Positions 22,501-37,500 of a DNA stretch of 64,000 bases are shown in pieces. The stretch is from Nemertoderma westbladi (Eukaryota; Xenacoelomorpha; Nemertodermatida; Nemertodermatidae). Positions within the stretch are counted from its first letter, which is position 1; each line of letters starts with the position of its first letter. Where the stretch lies: contig JAUCBJ010008176.1 of NCBI GenBank assembly GCA_032718475.1, positions 1 to 64,000 on the forward strand, written 5' to 3'. The position numbers and the translations under genes were made by a program. Under the pieces are notes generated by a model. It was not told where the DNA came from, searched no databases, and saw only the letters and a program-made list of their open reading frames with translations.

Positions 22501-25500
22501 AGTTGATTTTATATAAACGCTCATTGAACTTATTGTATTTCAACTCACCCACCTACATATAGTTGATTTTATATAAACGCTCATTGAACTTATTGCATTT
22601 CAACTCACCCACCTACATAAGTTGATTTTATATAAACGCTCATTGAATTTATTGTATTTCAACTCACCCACCTACATATGGTTAATTTTATATAAACGCT
22701 CATTGAACTTATTGTATTTCAACTCACCCACCTACATAAGTTGATTTTATATAAACGCTCATTGAACTTATTGTATTTCAACTCACCCACCTACATATAG
22801 TTGATTTTATATAAACGCTCATTGAACTTATTGCATTTCAACTCACCCACCTACATAAGTTGATTTTATATAAACGCTCATTGAATTTATTGTATTTCAA
22901 CTCACCCACCTACATAAGTTGATTTTATATAAACGCTCATTGAATTTATTGTATTTCAACTCACCCACCTACATATGGTTAATTTTATATAAACGCTCAT
23001 TGAACTTATTGTATTTCAACTCACCCACCTACATAAGTTGATTTTATATAAACGCTCATTGAACTTATTGCATTTCAACTCACCCACCTACATAAGTTGA
23101 TTTTATATAAACGCTCATTGAACTTATTGTATTTCAACTCACCAACCTACATATGGTTGATTTTATATAAACGCTCATTGAACTTATTGCATTTCAACTC
23201 ACCCACCTACATAAGTTGATTTTATATAAACGCTCATTGAACTTATTGTATTTCAACTCACCAACCTACATATGGTTGATTTTATATAAACGCTCATTGA
23301 ACTTATTGCATTTCAACTCACCCACCTACATAAGTTGATTTTATATAAACGCTCATTGAACTTATTGTATTTCAACTCACCAACCTACATATGGTTGATT
23401 TTATATAAACGCTCATTGAACTTATTGCATTTCAACTCACACACCTACATAAGTTGATTTTATATAAACGCTCATTGAACTTATTGCATTTCAACTCACC
23501 CACCTACATAAGTTGATTTTATATAAACGCTCATTGAACTTATTGTATTTCAACTCACCCACCTACATATAGTTGATTTTATATAAACGCTCATTGAACT
23601 TATTGTATTTCAACTCACCCACCTACATATAGTTGATTTTATATAAACGCTCATTGAACTTATTGCATTTCAACTCACCCACCTACATAAGTTGATTTTA
23701 TATAAACGCTCATTGAATTTATTGTATTTCAACTCACCCACCTACATATGGTTAATTTTATATAAACGCTCATTGAACTTATTGTATTTCAACTCACCCA
23801 CCTACATATGGGTGATTTTATATAAACGCTCATTGAACTTATTGCATTTCAACTCACCCACCTACATAAGTTGATTTTATATAAACGCTCATTGAATTTA
23901 TTGTATTTCAACTCACCCACCTACATATGGTTAATTTTATATAAACGCTCATTGAACTTCTTGTATTTCAACTCACCCACCTACATATAGTTGATTTTAT
24001 ATAAACGCTCATTGAACTTATTGCATTTCAACTCACCCACCTACATAAGTTGATTTTATATAAACGCTCATTGAATTTATTGTATTTCAACTCACCCACC
24101 TACATATGGTTAATTTTATATAAACGCTCATTGAACTTATTGTATTTCAACTCACCCACCTACATATGGGTGATTTTATATAAACGCTCATTGAACTTAT
24201 TGCATTTCAACTCACCCACCTACATATGGGTGATTTTATATAAACGCTCATTGAACTTATTGCATTTCAACTCACCCACCTACATATGGTTGATTTTATA
24301 TAAACGCTCATTGAACTTATTGTATTTCAACTCACCCACCTACATATGGTTGATTTTATATAAACGCTCATTGAACTTATTGTATTTCAACTCACCCACC
24401 TACATAAGTTGATTTTATATAAACGCTCATTGAACTTATTGTATTTCAACTCACCCACCTACATATGGTTGATTTTATATAAACGCTCATTGAACTTATT
24501 GCATTTCAACTCACCCACCTACATATGGTTGATTTTATATAAACGCTCATTGAATTTTCATCGGCCCAATCAATTCACTATCATTAGGCAATTTATCATT
24601 AAGCGTATTTTTTCCATCTTTCCAAACAGTCTGGGAAACTTCTTATGGGGTATTTTGGTATTCACGTGCTGCGCGAAGACCTTTATTTTTTGACTAGTTT
24701 TTGTAGATTAAATTGAAATGTGGGGAGAAAGGAATGTGGGAAAATGGGAATGTGGGAAGATGGGAATGTGGGAAGGTGGATGGGAATGTGGGAAGGTGGA
24801 TGGGAATGTGAGAAGATGGGGAATTGGGAAGACGGGGATGCAGAAAGATGGGAATGTGGGAAGATGGGAATGCAGGAAGATGGGAATGTGGGAAGATGGA
24901 TGGGAATGTGGGAAAATGGATGGGAATGTGGTAAGATGGATGGGAATGTGGTATGGTGTCTAGATGGGCATGTGATGGAAGATGGATTGGAATGTGGGGA
25001 GATGGATGGGAATGTGAGAAGATGGGGAATTGGGAAGATGGGAATGCAGGAATGTGGGAAGATGGGAATGCAGGAAGATGGAAATATGGGAAGATGGGAA
25101 TGCAGGAAGATGGGAATGTGGGAAGACGGAAATGTGAGAAGATGGGGAATTGATAAGACAGGAATGCAGGAAGATGGGAATGTGGGAAGACGGGAATGCA
25201 GGGAGATGGGAATGTGGGAAGACGGGAATGCAGGAAGATGGGAATGTGGGAAGACGGGAATTGGGAAGACGGGAATGTGGGAAGACGGGAATGTGGGAAG
25301 ATGGGAATGTGGAAAGATGGAAATGCAGGAAGATGGGAATGTGGGAAGACGGGAATGCAGGAAGATGTGAATGTGGGAAGACGGGAATGCAGGAAGATGG
25401 GAATGTGTGAAGACGGGAATGCAGGAAGATGGGAATGTGGGAAGACGGGAATGCAGGAAGATGGGAATGTGGGAAGACGGGAATTGGGAAGACGGGAATG

Positions 25501-28500
25501 TGGGAAGACGGGAATGCAGGAAGATGGGAATGTGGGAAGACGGGAATTTGGAAGACGGGAATGTGGGAAGACTGGAATGTGGGAAGATGGAAATGTGTGA
25601 AGATGGAAATGCTGGAATATGGGAATGTGGGAAGTCGGGAATGCAGGGCGACGGGAATGTGGTAAGGTGTCTATATGGGCATGTGATGGAAGATCGATGG
25701 GAATGTGGTAAGGTGTCTAGATGGGCATGTGATGGAAGAAAGATGGGAATGTGGGAAAATGGATGGGAATGTGGGAAGTTGGGGAATTGGGAAGACGGGA
25801 AAGCAGGAAGATGGGAATGTGGGAAGACGGGAATGCAGGAAGATGGGAATGTGGGAAGACGGGAATGCAGGAAGATGGTAATGTGGGAAGATGGGAATGC
25901 AGGAAGATGGGAATGTGGGAAGACGGGAATTGGGAAGACGGGAATGTGGGAAGACGGGAATGCAGGAAGATGGGAATGTGGGAAGACGGGAATTTGGAAG
26001 ACGGGAATGTGGGAAGACTGGAATGTGGGAAGATGGAAATGTGTGAAGATGGAAATGCTGGAATATGGGAATGTGGGAAGTCGGGAATGCAGGGCGACGG
26101 GAATGTGGTAAGGTGTCTATATGGGCATGTGATGGAAGATCGATGGGAATGTGGGAAGATGGATTGGAATGTGGGAAGATGGGGAATTGGGAAGACGGGA
26201 ATGCAGGAAGATGAGATTGTGGGAAGACGGGAATGTGGTAAGGTGTCTAGATGGGCATGTGATGGAAGATGGATTAGAATGTGGGAAGATGGATGGGAAT
26301 GTGAGAAGATGGGGAATTGGGAAGACGGGAATGCAGGAAGATGGGAATATGGGAAGACTGGAATGTGGTAAGGTGTCTAGATGGACATGTGATGGAAGAT
26401 GGATTGGAATGTGGGAAGATGGATGGGAATGTGAGAAGATGGGGAATTGGGAAGATGGGGAATTGGGTAGACGGGAATGTGGTAAGGTGTCTAGATGGGC
26501 ATGTGATGGAAGATGGATTAGAATGTGGGAAGATGGATGGGAATGCAGGAAGATGGGAATATGGGAAGACGGGAATGTGGTAAGGTGTCTAGATGGACAT
26601 GTGATGGAAGATGGATTGGAATGTGGGAAGATGGATGGGAATGTGAGAAAATGGATGGGAATGTGGGAAGATGGGGAATTGGGTAGACGGGAATGCAGGA
26701 AGATGGGAATGTGGGAAGACGGGAATGCAGGAAGATAATTTGGGTTCTGATTATTTCTACAGATTCTCGCAGTCGTACCGGTCTCATACAGTTTGACACT
26801 GTTGACGATGCTGTTACAGCTGTGTTGCTAGGGAATGTGGTAAGGTGTCTAGATGGGCATGTGATGGAAGATGGATTGGAATGTGGGAAGATGGATGGGA
26901 ATGTGAGAAGATGGGGAATTGGGAAGACGGGAATGCAGGAAGATGGGAATGTGGTAAGGTGTCTAGATGGACATGTGATGGAAGATGGATTGGAATGTGG
27001 GAAGATGGATGGGAATGTGAGAAGATGGGGAATTGGGAAGATGGGAATGTGGTAAGGTGTCTAGATGGGCATGTGATGGAAGATGGATTGGAATATGGGA
27101 AGATGGATGGGAATGTTAGAAGATGGGGAATTGGGAAGATGGGAATGCAGGAAGACGGGAATGCAGGAAGATGGATGGGAATGTGGGAAAATGGATGGGA
27201 ATGTGGGAAGATGGATGGGAATGTGGGAAGATGGATGGGAATGTGGGAAGATGGATGGGAATGTGGGGAAATTGATGAGAATGTGGGAAGATGGGGAATT
27301 GGGAAGATGGGAATGCAGGAAGACGGGAATGCAGGAAGATGGATGGGAATGTGGGAAAATGGATGGGAATGTGGGAAGATGGATGGGAATGTGGGAAGAT
27401 GGATGGGAATGTGGGAAGATGGATGGGAATGTGGGGAAATGGATGGGAAGGTGGGAAGACGGGAATGCAGGAAGATGGGAATGTGGGAAGACGGGAATTG
27501 GGAAGACGGGAATGTGGGAAGGTGTCTAGATGGGCATGTGATGGAAGATGGATTGGAATGTGGGAAGATGGATGGGAATGTGAGAAGATGGGGAATTGGG
27601 AAGATGGGAATATGGTAAGGTGTCTAGATGGGCATGTGATGGAAGATGGATTGGAATATGGGAAGATGGATGGGAATGTGAGAAGATGGGGAATTGGGAA
27701 GACGGGGATGCAGAAAGATGGGAATGTGGGAAGATGGGAATGTGGGAAAATGGGAATGTGGGAAGACGGATGGGGATGTGAGAAGATGGGGAATTGGGAA
27801 GATGGGAATGCAGGAAGACGGGAATGCAGGAAGATGGATGGGAATGTGGGAAAATGGATGGGAATGTGGGAAGATGGATGGGAATGTGGGAAGATGGATG
27901 GGAATGTGGGAAGATGGATGGGAATGTGGGGAAATGGATGGGAATGTGGGAAGACGGGAATGCAGGAAGATGGGAATGTGGGAAGACGGGAATTGGGAAG
28001 ACGGGAATGTGGGAAGACTGGAATGTGGGAAGATGGAAATCTGTGAAGATGGAAATGCTGGAATATAATGTGGGAAGACGGGAATGCAGGGCGACGGGAA
28101 TGTGGGAAGACTGGAATGTGGGAAGATGGAAATGTGTGAAGATGGAAATGCTGGAATATGGGAATGTGGGAAGACGGGAATGCAGGGCGACGGGAATGCA
28201 GGAATATGGATGGAAATGTGGGGAAATTGATGGGAATGTGGGAAGATGGGGAATTGGGAAGATGGGAATGCAGGAAGACGGGAATGCAGGAAGATGGATG
28301 GGAATGTGGGAAAATGGATGGGAATGTGGGAAGATGGATGGGAATGTGGGAAGATGGATGGGAATGTGGGAAGATGGATGGGAATGTGGGAAGATGGTAA
28401 TGGTGGGAGATGGGAATGTGGGAAGACGGGAATGCAGGAAGATGGGAATGTGGTAAGGTGTCTAGATGGACATGTGATGGAAGATGGATTGGAATATGGG

Positions 28501-31500
28501 AAGATGGATGGGAATGTGAGAAGATGGGGAATTGGGAAGACGGGAATGCAGGAAGATGGGAATGTGGGAAGACGGGAATGCAGGAAGATGGGAATGTGGG
28601 AAGACGGGAATGTGGTAAGGTGTCTAGATGGGCATGTGATGGAAGATGGAATGGAATGTGGGAAGATGGATGGGAATGTGCGAAAATGGATGGGAATGTG
28701 GGAAGACGGGAATGTGGTAAGGTGTCTAGATGGGCATGTGATGGAAGATGGATTGGAATGTGGGAAGATGGATGGGAATGTGGGAAAATGGATGGGAATG
28801 TGGGAAGACGGGAATGTGGTAAGGTGTCTAGATGGGCATGTGATGGAAGATGGATTGGAATGTGGGAAGATGGATGAGAATGTGGGAAAATGGATGGGAA
28901 TGTGGTAAGATGGGGAATTGAGTAGACGGGAATGCAGGAAGATGGGAATGTGGGAAGACGGGAATGCAGGAACATGGGAATGTGGGAAGACGGGAATGTG
29001 GTAAGGTGTCTAGATAGGCATGTGATGGAAGATGGATTGGAATGTGGGAAGATAGATGGGAATGTGGGAAAATGGATGGGAATGTGGGAAGACAGGAATG
29101 TGGTAAGGTGTCTAGATGGACATGTGATGGAAGATGGATTGGAATGTGGGAAGATGGATGAGAATGAGGGAAAATGGATGGGAATGTGGGAAGATGGATG
29201 GGAATGCGGGAAGATGGATGGGAAAGTGGGGAGATGGATTGGAATGTGGGAAGATGGATGGGAATCTGGGAAGAAGGATGGGAATGTGGAAAGATAGATG
29301 GGAATATTGGAAGATGATAATGCGGGAAGACGGGAATGTGGTAAGGTGTCTAAATAGGCATGTGATGGAATATAGATGGGAATGTGGGAAGATGGATGGG
29401 AATGTGAGAAGATGGATGGGAATGTGGGAAGGTGGATGGGAATGTGGGGAGATGGATGGGAATGTGGGGAGATGGATGGGAATGTGGGAAGATGGATGGG
29501 AATGTAGGAAGATGGATGGGAATGTAGGAAGGTGGATGGGAATGTGGAAATAAGGATGGCAATGTGGAAAGATGGATGGGAATGTGGGAAGATGGATGGG
29601 AATGTGGAAAGATGGATGGGAATGTGAAAAGATGGATAGGAATGTGGAAAGATGTATGGGACTGTGAGAAGATTGGGAATTGGGAAGACGGGAATGCAGG
29701 AAGATGGGAATGTGGGAAGACGGGAATGTGGTAAGGTGTCTAGATGGGCATGTGATGGAAGATGGATTGGAATGTGGGAAGATGGATGGGAATGTGGGAA
29801 AATGGATGGGAATGTGGGAAGACGGGAATGTGGTAAGGTGTCTAGATGGGCATGTGATGGAAGATGGATTGGAATGTGGGAAGATGGATGAGAATGTGGG
29901 AAAATGGATGGGAATGTGGGAAGATGGGGAATTGGGTAGACGGGAATGCAGGAAGATGGGAATGTGGGAAGACGGGAATGTGGTAAGGTGTCTAGATGGG
30001 CATGTGATGGAAGATGGATTGGAATGTGGGAAGATGGATGGGAATGTGGGAAAATGGATGGGAATGTGGGAAGACGGGAATGTGGTAAGGTGTCTAGATG
30101 GGCATGTGATGGAAGATGGATTGGAATGTGGGAAGATGGATGGGAATGTGGGAAAATGGATGGGAATGTGGGAAGACGGGAATGTGGTAAGGTGTCTAGA
30201 TGGGCATGTGATGGAAGATGGATTGGAATGTGGGAAGATGGATGAGAATGAGAGAAAATGGATGGGAATATTGGGAAGATGGATGGGAATGTGGGAAGAT
30301 GGATGGGAAAGTGGGGAGATGGATTGGAATGTGGGGAGATGGATGGGAATCTGGGAAGATGGATGGGAATGTGGGAAGATAGATGGGAATATTGGAAGAT
30401 GATAATTCGGGAAGACGGGAATGTTGTAAGGTGTCTAAATAGGCATGTGATGGAAGATAGATGGGAATGTGGGAAGATGGATGGGAATGTGAGAAGATGG
30501 ATGGGAATGTGGGGAGATGGATGGGAATGTGGGGAGACGGATGGGGATGTGAGAAGATGGGGAATTGGGAAGATGGGAATGCAGGAAGACGGGAATGCAG
30601 GAAGATGGATGGGAATGTGGGAAAATGGATGGGAATGTGGGAAGATGGATGGGAATGTGGGAAGATGGATGGGAATGTGGGAAGATGGATGGGAATGTGG
30701 GGAAATGGATGGGAATGTGGGAAGACGGGAATGCAGGAAGATGGGAATGTGGGAAGACGGGAATTGGGAAGACGGGAATGTGGGAAGACTGGAATGTGGG
30801 AAGATGGAAATCTGTGAAGATGGAAATGCTGGAATATAATGTGGGAAGACGGGAATGCAGGGCGACGGGAATGTGGGAAGACTGGAATGTGGGAAGATGG
30901 AAATGTGTGAAGATGGAAATGCTGGAATATGGGAATGTGGGAAGACGGGAATGCAGGGCGACGGGAATGCAGGAATATGGATGGAAATGTGGGGAAATTG
31001 ATGGGAATGTGGGAAGATGGGGAATTGGGAAGATGGGAATGCAGGAAGACGGGAATGCAGGAAGATGGATGGGAATGTGGGAAAATGGATGGGAATGTGG
31101 GAAGATGGATGGGAATGTGGGAAGATGGATGGGAATGTGGGAAGATGGATGGGAATGTGGGAAGATGGTAATGGTGGGAGATGGGAATGTGGGAAGACGG
31201 GAATGCAGGAAGATGGGAATGTGGTAAGGTGTCTAGATGGACATGTGATGGAAGATGGATTGGAATATGGGAAGATGGATGGGAATGTGAGAAGATGGGG
31301 AATTGGGAAGACGGGAATGCAGGAAGATGGGAATGTGGGAAGACGGGAATGCAGGAAGATGGGAATGTGGGAAGACGGGAATGTGGTAAGGTGTCTAGAT
31401 GGGCATGTGATGGAAGATGGAATGGAATGTGGGAAGATGGATGGGAATGTGCGAAAATGGATGGGAATGTGGGAAGACGGGAATGTGGTAAGGTGTCTAG

Positions 31501-34500
31501 ATGGGCATGTGATGGAAGATGGATTGGAATGTGGGAAGATGGATGGGAATGTGGGAAAATGGATGGGAATGTGGGAAGACGGGAATGTGGTAAGGTGTCT
31601 AGATGGGCATGTGATGGAAGATGGATTGGAATGTGGGAAGATGGATGAGAATGTGGGAAAATGGATGGGAATGTGGTAAGATGGGGAATTGAGTAGACGG
31701 GAATGCAGGAAGATGGGAATGTGGGAAGACGGGAATGCAGGAACATGGGAATGTGGGAAGACGGGAATGTGGTAAGGTGTCTAGATAGGCATGTGATGGA
31801 AGATGGATTGGAATGTGGGAAGATAGATGGGAATGTGGGAAAATGGATGGGAATGTGGGAAGACAGGAATGTGGTAAGGTGTCTAGATGGACATGTGATG
31901 GAAGATGGATTGGAATGTGGGAAGATGGATGAGAATGAGGGAAAATGGATGGGAATGTGGGAAGATGGATGGGAATGCGGGAAGATGGATGGGAAAGTGG
32001 GGAGATGGATTGGAATGTGGGAAGATGGATGGGAATCTGGGAAGAAGGATGGGAATGTGGAAAGATAGATGGGAATATTGGAAGATGATAATGCGGGAAG
32101 ACGGGAATGTGGTAAGGTGTCTAAATAGGCATGTGATGGAATATAGATGGGAATGTGGGAAGATGGATGGGAATGTGAGAAGATGGATGGGAATGTGGGA
32201 AGGTGGATGGGAATGTGGGGAGATGGATGGGAATGTGGGGAGATGGATGGGAATGTGGGAAGATGGATGGGAATGTAGGAAGATGGATGGGAATGTAGGA
32301 AGGTGGATGGGAATGTGGAAATAAGGATGGCAATGTGGAAAGATGGATGGGAATGTGGGAAGATGGATGGGAATGTGGAAAGATGGATGGGAATGTGAAA
32401 AGATGGATAGGAATGTGGAAAGATGTATGGGACTGTGAGAAGATTGGGAATTGGGAAGACGGGAATGCAGGAAGATGGGAATGTGGGAAGACGGGAATGT
32501 GGTAAGGTGTCTAGATGGGCATGTGATGGAAGATGGATTGGAATGTGGGAAGATGGATGGGAATGTGGGAAAATGGATGGGAATGTGGGAAGACGGGAAT
32601 GTGGTAAGGTGTCTAGATGGGCATGTGATGGAAGATGGATTGGAATGTGGGAAGATGGATGAGAATGTGGGAAAATGGATGGGAATGTGGGAAGATGGGG
32701 AATTGGGTAGACGGGAATGCAGGAAGATGGGAATGTGGGAAGACGGGAATGTGGTAAGGTGTCTAGATGGGCATGTGATGGAAGATGGATTGGAATGTGG
32801 GAAGATGGATGGGAATGTGGGAAAATGGATGGGAATGTGGGAAGACGGGAATGTGGTAAGGTGTCTAGATGGGCATGTGATGGAAGATGGATTGGAATGT
32901 GGGAAGATGGATGGGAATGTGGGAAAATGGATGGGAATGTGGGAAGACGGGAATGTGGTAAGGTGTCTAGATGGGCATGTGATGGAAGATGGATTGGAAT
33001 GTGGGAAGATGGATGAGAATGAGAGAAAATGGATGGGAATATTGGGAAGATGGATGGGAATGTGGGAAGATGGATGGGAAAGTGGGGAGATGGATTGGAA
33101 TGTGGGGAGATGGATGGGAATCTGGGAAGATGGATGGGAATGTGGGAAGATAGATGGGAATATTGGAAGATGATAATGCGGGAAGACGGGAATGTTGTAA
33201 GGTGTCTAAATAGGCATGTGATGGAAGATAGATGGGAATGTGGGAAGATGGATGGGAATGTGAGAAGATGGATGGGAATGTGGGGAGATGGATGGGAATG
33301 TGGGGAGATGGATGGGAATGTGGGGAGATGGATGGGAATGTGGGAAGATGGATGAGAATGTGGGAAGATGGATGGGAATGTGGAACGATGTATGGGAATG
33401 TGGGAACATGGATGGGAATGTGGGAAGATGGATGGGAATGTAGGAAGGTGGATGGGAATGTGGAAATAAGGATGGGAATGTGGAAAGATGGATGGGAATG
33501 TGGGAAAATGGATGGGAATGTGAGAAGATGGATGGGAATGTGGAAAGATGCATGGGAATGTGGGAAAATGGATGGGAATGTGGGAATGTAGGAAGATGGA
33601 TGGGAATGTGGAAATATGGATGGGAATGTGGAAAGATGGATGGGAATGTAAGAAGATGGATGGGAATGTGGAAAGATGGATAGGAATGTGGGAAGATGGA
33701 TGGGAATGTGGGAAGATGGATGGGAATGTTGGAAGATGGAGGGGAATGTGGAAAGATGGATGGAATGTGGGGAGATGGATGAGAATGAGAGAAAATGGAT
33801 GGGAATGTGGGAATATGGATGGGAATGTAGGAAGATGGATGGGAATGTGGAAATATGGATGGGAATGTGGAAAGATGGATGGGAATGTAAGAAGATGGAT
33901 GGGAATGTGGAAAGATGGATAGGAATGTGGGAAGATGGATGGGAATGTGGAAAGATGGATGGGAATGTAAGAAGATGGATGGGAATGTGGAAAGATGGAT
34001 AGGAATGTGGGAAAATGGATGGGAATGTGGGAATATGGATGGGAATGTAGGAAGATGGATGGGAATGTGGAAATATGGATGGGAATGTGGAAAGATGGAT
34101 GGGAATGTAAGAAGATGGATGGGAATGTGGAAAGATGGATAGGAATGTGGGAAGATGGATGGGAATGTGGAAAGATGGATGGGAATGTAAGAAGATGGAT
34201 GGGAATGTGGAAAGATGGATAGGAATGTGGGAAGATGGATGGGAATGTAGGAAGGTGGATGGGAATGTGGAAATAAGGATGGCAATGTGGAAAGATGGAT
34301 GGGAATGTGGGGAGATGGATGGAAGGTGGAAAGATGGATGGGAATGTGGAAAGATGGATGGGAATGTGGGAAAATGGATTGGAATGTTGGAAGACGGATT
34401 GGAATGTCGGAAGATGGTAACGGTGGGAGATGGGAATGCGGGATCCAACTCCAGGCCAAGTTTGATTTCATATAAACTCACTATATTCCAATTCCAGTCC

Positions 34501-37500
34501 CTGCAGATTGATTTTAAATAAACTCACTGCATTCCAACTCCAGTCCTTCGAGGTTGATTTTATTTATATAAACGCACTGTATTCAAACCACAGTCATTAG
34601 AGGTTGATTTTATTTATATAAACTCACTGTATTCCAACTCCAGTCCTTAGAGGTTGATTTTATTTATATAAACTCACTGCATTCCAACCACAGTCCTTAG
34701 AGGTTGGTTTTATTTATATAAACTCACTGTATTCCAACTCCAGTCATTAGAGGTTGATTTTATTTATATAAACTCTTTGTATTCCAACCACAGTCCTTAG
34801 AGGTTGATTTTATTTATATAAACTCACTGTATTCCAACCACAGTCCTTAGAGTTTGATTTTATTTATATAAACTCACTGTATTCCAACTCCAGTCCTTAG
34901 AGGTTGATTTTATTTATATAAACTCACTATATTCCAACCACAGTCCTTAGAGGTTTATTTTATTTATATAAACTCACTGTATTCCAACTCCAGACCTTAG
35001 AGGTTGATTTTATTTATATTAACTCACTTTATTCCAACTCCAGTCCTTAGAGATTGATTTTATTTATATAAACTCACTGTATTCCAACCACAGTCCTTAG
35101 AGTTTTGATTTTATTTATATAAACTCACTGTATTCAAAGCACAGTGCTAAGAGGTTGATTTTATTTATATAAACTCATTGTATTCCAACTCCAGTCCTTA
35201 GAGGTTGATTTTATTTATATAAACTCACTGTATTCCAACTCCAGTCCTTAGAGGTTGATTTTATTTATATAAACTCACTGTATTCAAACCACAGTCATTA
35301 GAGGTTGATTTTATTTATATAAACTCACTGTATTCCAACTCCAGTCCTTAGATGTTGATTTTATTTATATAAACTCACTGTATTCAAACCACAGTCATTA
35401 GAGGTTGATTTTATTTATATAAACTCACTGTATTCCAACTCCAGTCCTTAGATGTTGATTTTATTTATATAAACTCACTGTATTCAAAGCACAGTGCTAA
35501 GAGGTTGATTTTATTTATATAAACTCATTGTATTCCAACTCCAGTCCTTAGAGGTTGATTTTATTTATATAAACTCACTGTATTCCAACTCCAGTCCTTA
35601 GAGGTTGATTTTATTTATATAAACTCACTGTATTCAAACCACAGTCATTAGAGGTTGATTTTATTTATATAAACTCACTGTATTCCAACTCCAGTCCTTA
35701 GATGTTGATTTTATTTATATAAACTCACTGTATTCCAACTCCAGTCCTTAGAGGTTGATTTTATTTATATAAACTCACTGTATTCCAACTCCAGTCCTTA
35801 GAGGTTGATTTTATATATATAAACTCATTGTATTCCAACTCCAGTCCTTAGAGGTTGATTTTATTTATATAAACTCACTGTATTCAAACTCCAGTCCTTA
35901 GAGGTTAATTTTATTTATATTAACTCACTTTATTCCAACTCCAGTCCTTAGAGGTTGATTTTATTTATATAAACTCATTGTATTCCAACCACAGTCCTTA
36001 GAGGTTGGTTTTATTTATATAAACTCACTTTATTTCAACTCCAGTCCTTAGAGGTTGATTTTATTTATATAAACTCACTATATTCCAACCACAGTCCTTA
36101 GAAGTTGATTTTATTTATACAAACTCACTGCATTCCAACTCCAGTCCTTAGGTTGATGTTATTTATATAAACTCACTGTATTCAAACTCCAGTCCTTAGA
36201 GGTTGATTTTATTTATATTAACTCACTTTATTCCAACTCCAGTCCTTAGAGGTTGATTTTATTTATATAAACTCATTGTATTCCAACCACAGTCCTTAGA
36301 GGTTGGTTTTATTTATATAAACTCACTTTATTTCAACTCCAGTCCTTAGAGGTTGATTTTATTTATATAAACTCACTATATTCCAACTTCAGTCCTTAGA
36401 AGTTGATTTTATTTATACAAACTCACTGCATTCCAACTCCAGTCCTTAGAGGTTGGTTTTATTTATATAAACTCACTTTATTTCAACTCCAGTCCTTAGA
36501 GGTTGATGTTATTTATATAAACTCATTGTATTCCAACCACAGTCCTTAGAGGTTGGTTTTATTTATATAAACTCACTTTATTTCAACTCCAGTCCTTAGA
36601 GGTTGATGTTATTTATATAAACTCACTGTATTCCAACCACAGTCCTTAGAGGTTGATTTTATTTATATAGACTCACTGTATTCCAACCCCAGTCCTTAGA
36701 GGTTGATTGTATTTATATAAACACACTGCATTCCAAATCCAGTCCTTAGAGGTTGATTTTATTTATATAAACTCACTGTATTCAAACCACAGTTCTTGGA
36801 GGTTGATTTTATTTATATAAACTCACTTTATTCCAACTCCAGTCCTTAGAGGTTGATTTTATTTATATATTTAAACTCACTGCATTCCAACTCCAGTCCT
36901 TAGAGGTTGATTTTATTTATATAAACTCACTACATTCCAACCACAGTCCTTAGAGGTTGATTTTATTTATATAAACTCACTTTATTCCAACTCCAGTCCT
37001 TAGAGGTTGATTGTATTTATATAAACTCACTGCATTCCAACTCCAGTCCATACAGTTTGATTTTATTTATATAAACTCACTTTATTCCAACTCCAGTCCT
37101 TAGAGGTTGATTTTATTTATATAAACTCACTGTATTCCAACCACAGTCCTTAGAGTTTGATTTTATTTATATAAACTCACTGTATTCCAAACACAGTCCT
37201 TAGAGGTTGATTTTATTTATATAAACTCACTGTATTCCAACTCCAGTCCTTAGAGGTTGATTTTATTTATATAAACTCACTGCATTCCAACCACAGTCCT
37301 TAGAGGTTGGTTTTCTTTATATAAACTCACTGTATTCCAACTCCAGTCATTAGAGGTTGATTTTATTTATATAATCTCACTGTATTCCAACCACAGTCCT
37401 TAGTGGTTGATTTTATTTATATAAACTCACTGTATTCCAACTCCAGTTCTTAGAGGCTGATTTTATTTATATAAACTCACTGCATTCCAACCACAGTCAT

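Larger units (their letters stand above)
24717..34440. repeat. ~9.7-kb minisatellite, ~20-bp unit (intron 5)
   Basis: The core unit is GGAATGTGGGAAGATGGATG with variants GGGAATGCAGGAAGA, GGGGAATTGGGAAGACG and a longer GGAATGTGGTAAGGTGTCTA block. Purine-rich units without TAG/TAA on one strand create several long spurious ORFs on both strands. The array has layered higher-order structure: a ~446-bp block (about 25430-25665 and 25875-26110), a 2,771-bp tandem duplication, and a 20-bp-regular end from about 33230. One unique 100-bp interruption sits at about 26737-26839. A unique spacer (24557-24716) separates it from the 60-bp array. Confidence 0.95.

Noticed and set aside
21727-24693. ORFs with a 20-residue ILYKRSLNLLYFNSPTYIW-type repeat
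   Set aside because: They occur only where 60-bp units happen to be adjacent and are ended by each 59-bp unit, so the frame is not maintained.
27116-34481. Long minus-strand ORFs of 421-619 codons with FPHSHPSSHIPIHLPT-type repeats, and many plus-strand ORFs of the GKMDGNVGRW type
   Set aside because: They are a by-product of a purine-rich 20-bp unit that lacks stop codons in most frames. All frames on both strands are open, the peptide repeats change frame, and there is no non-repetitive coding part.
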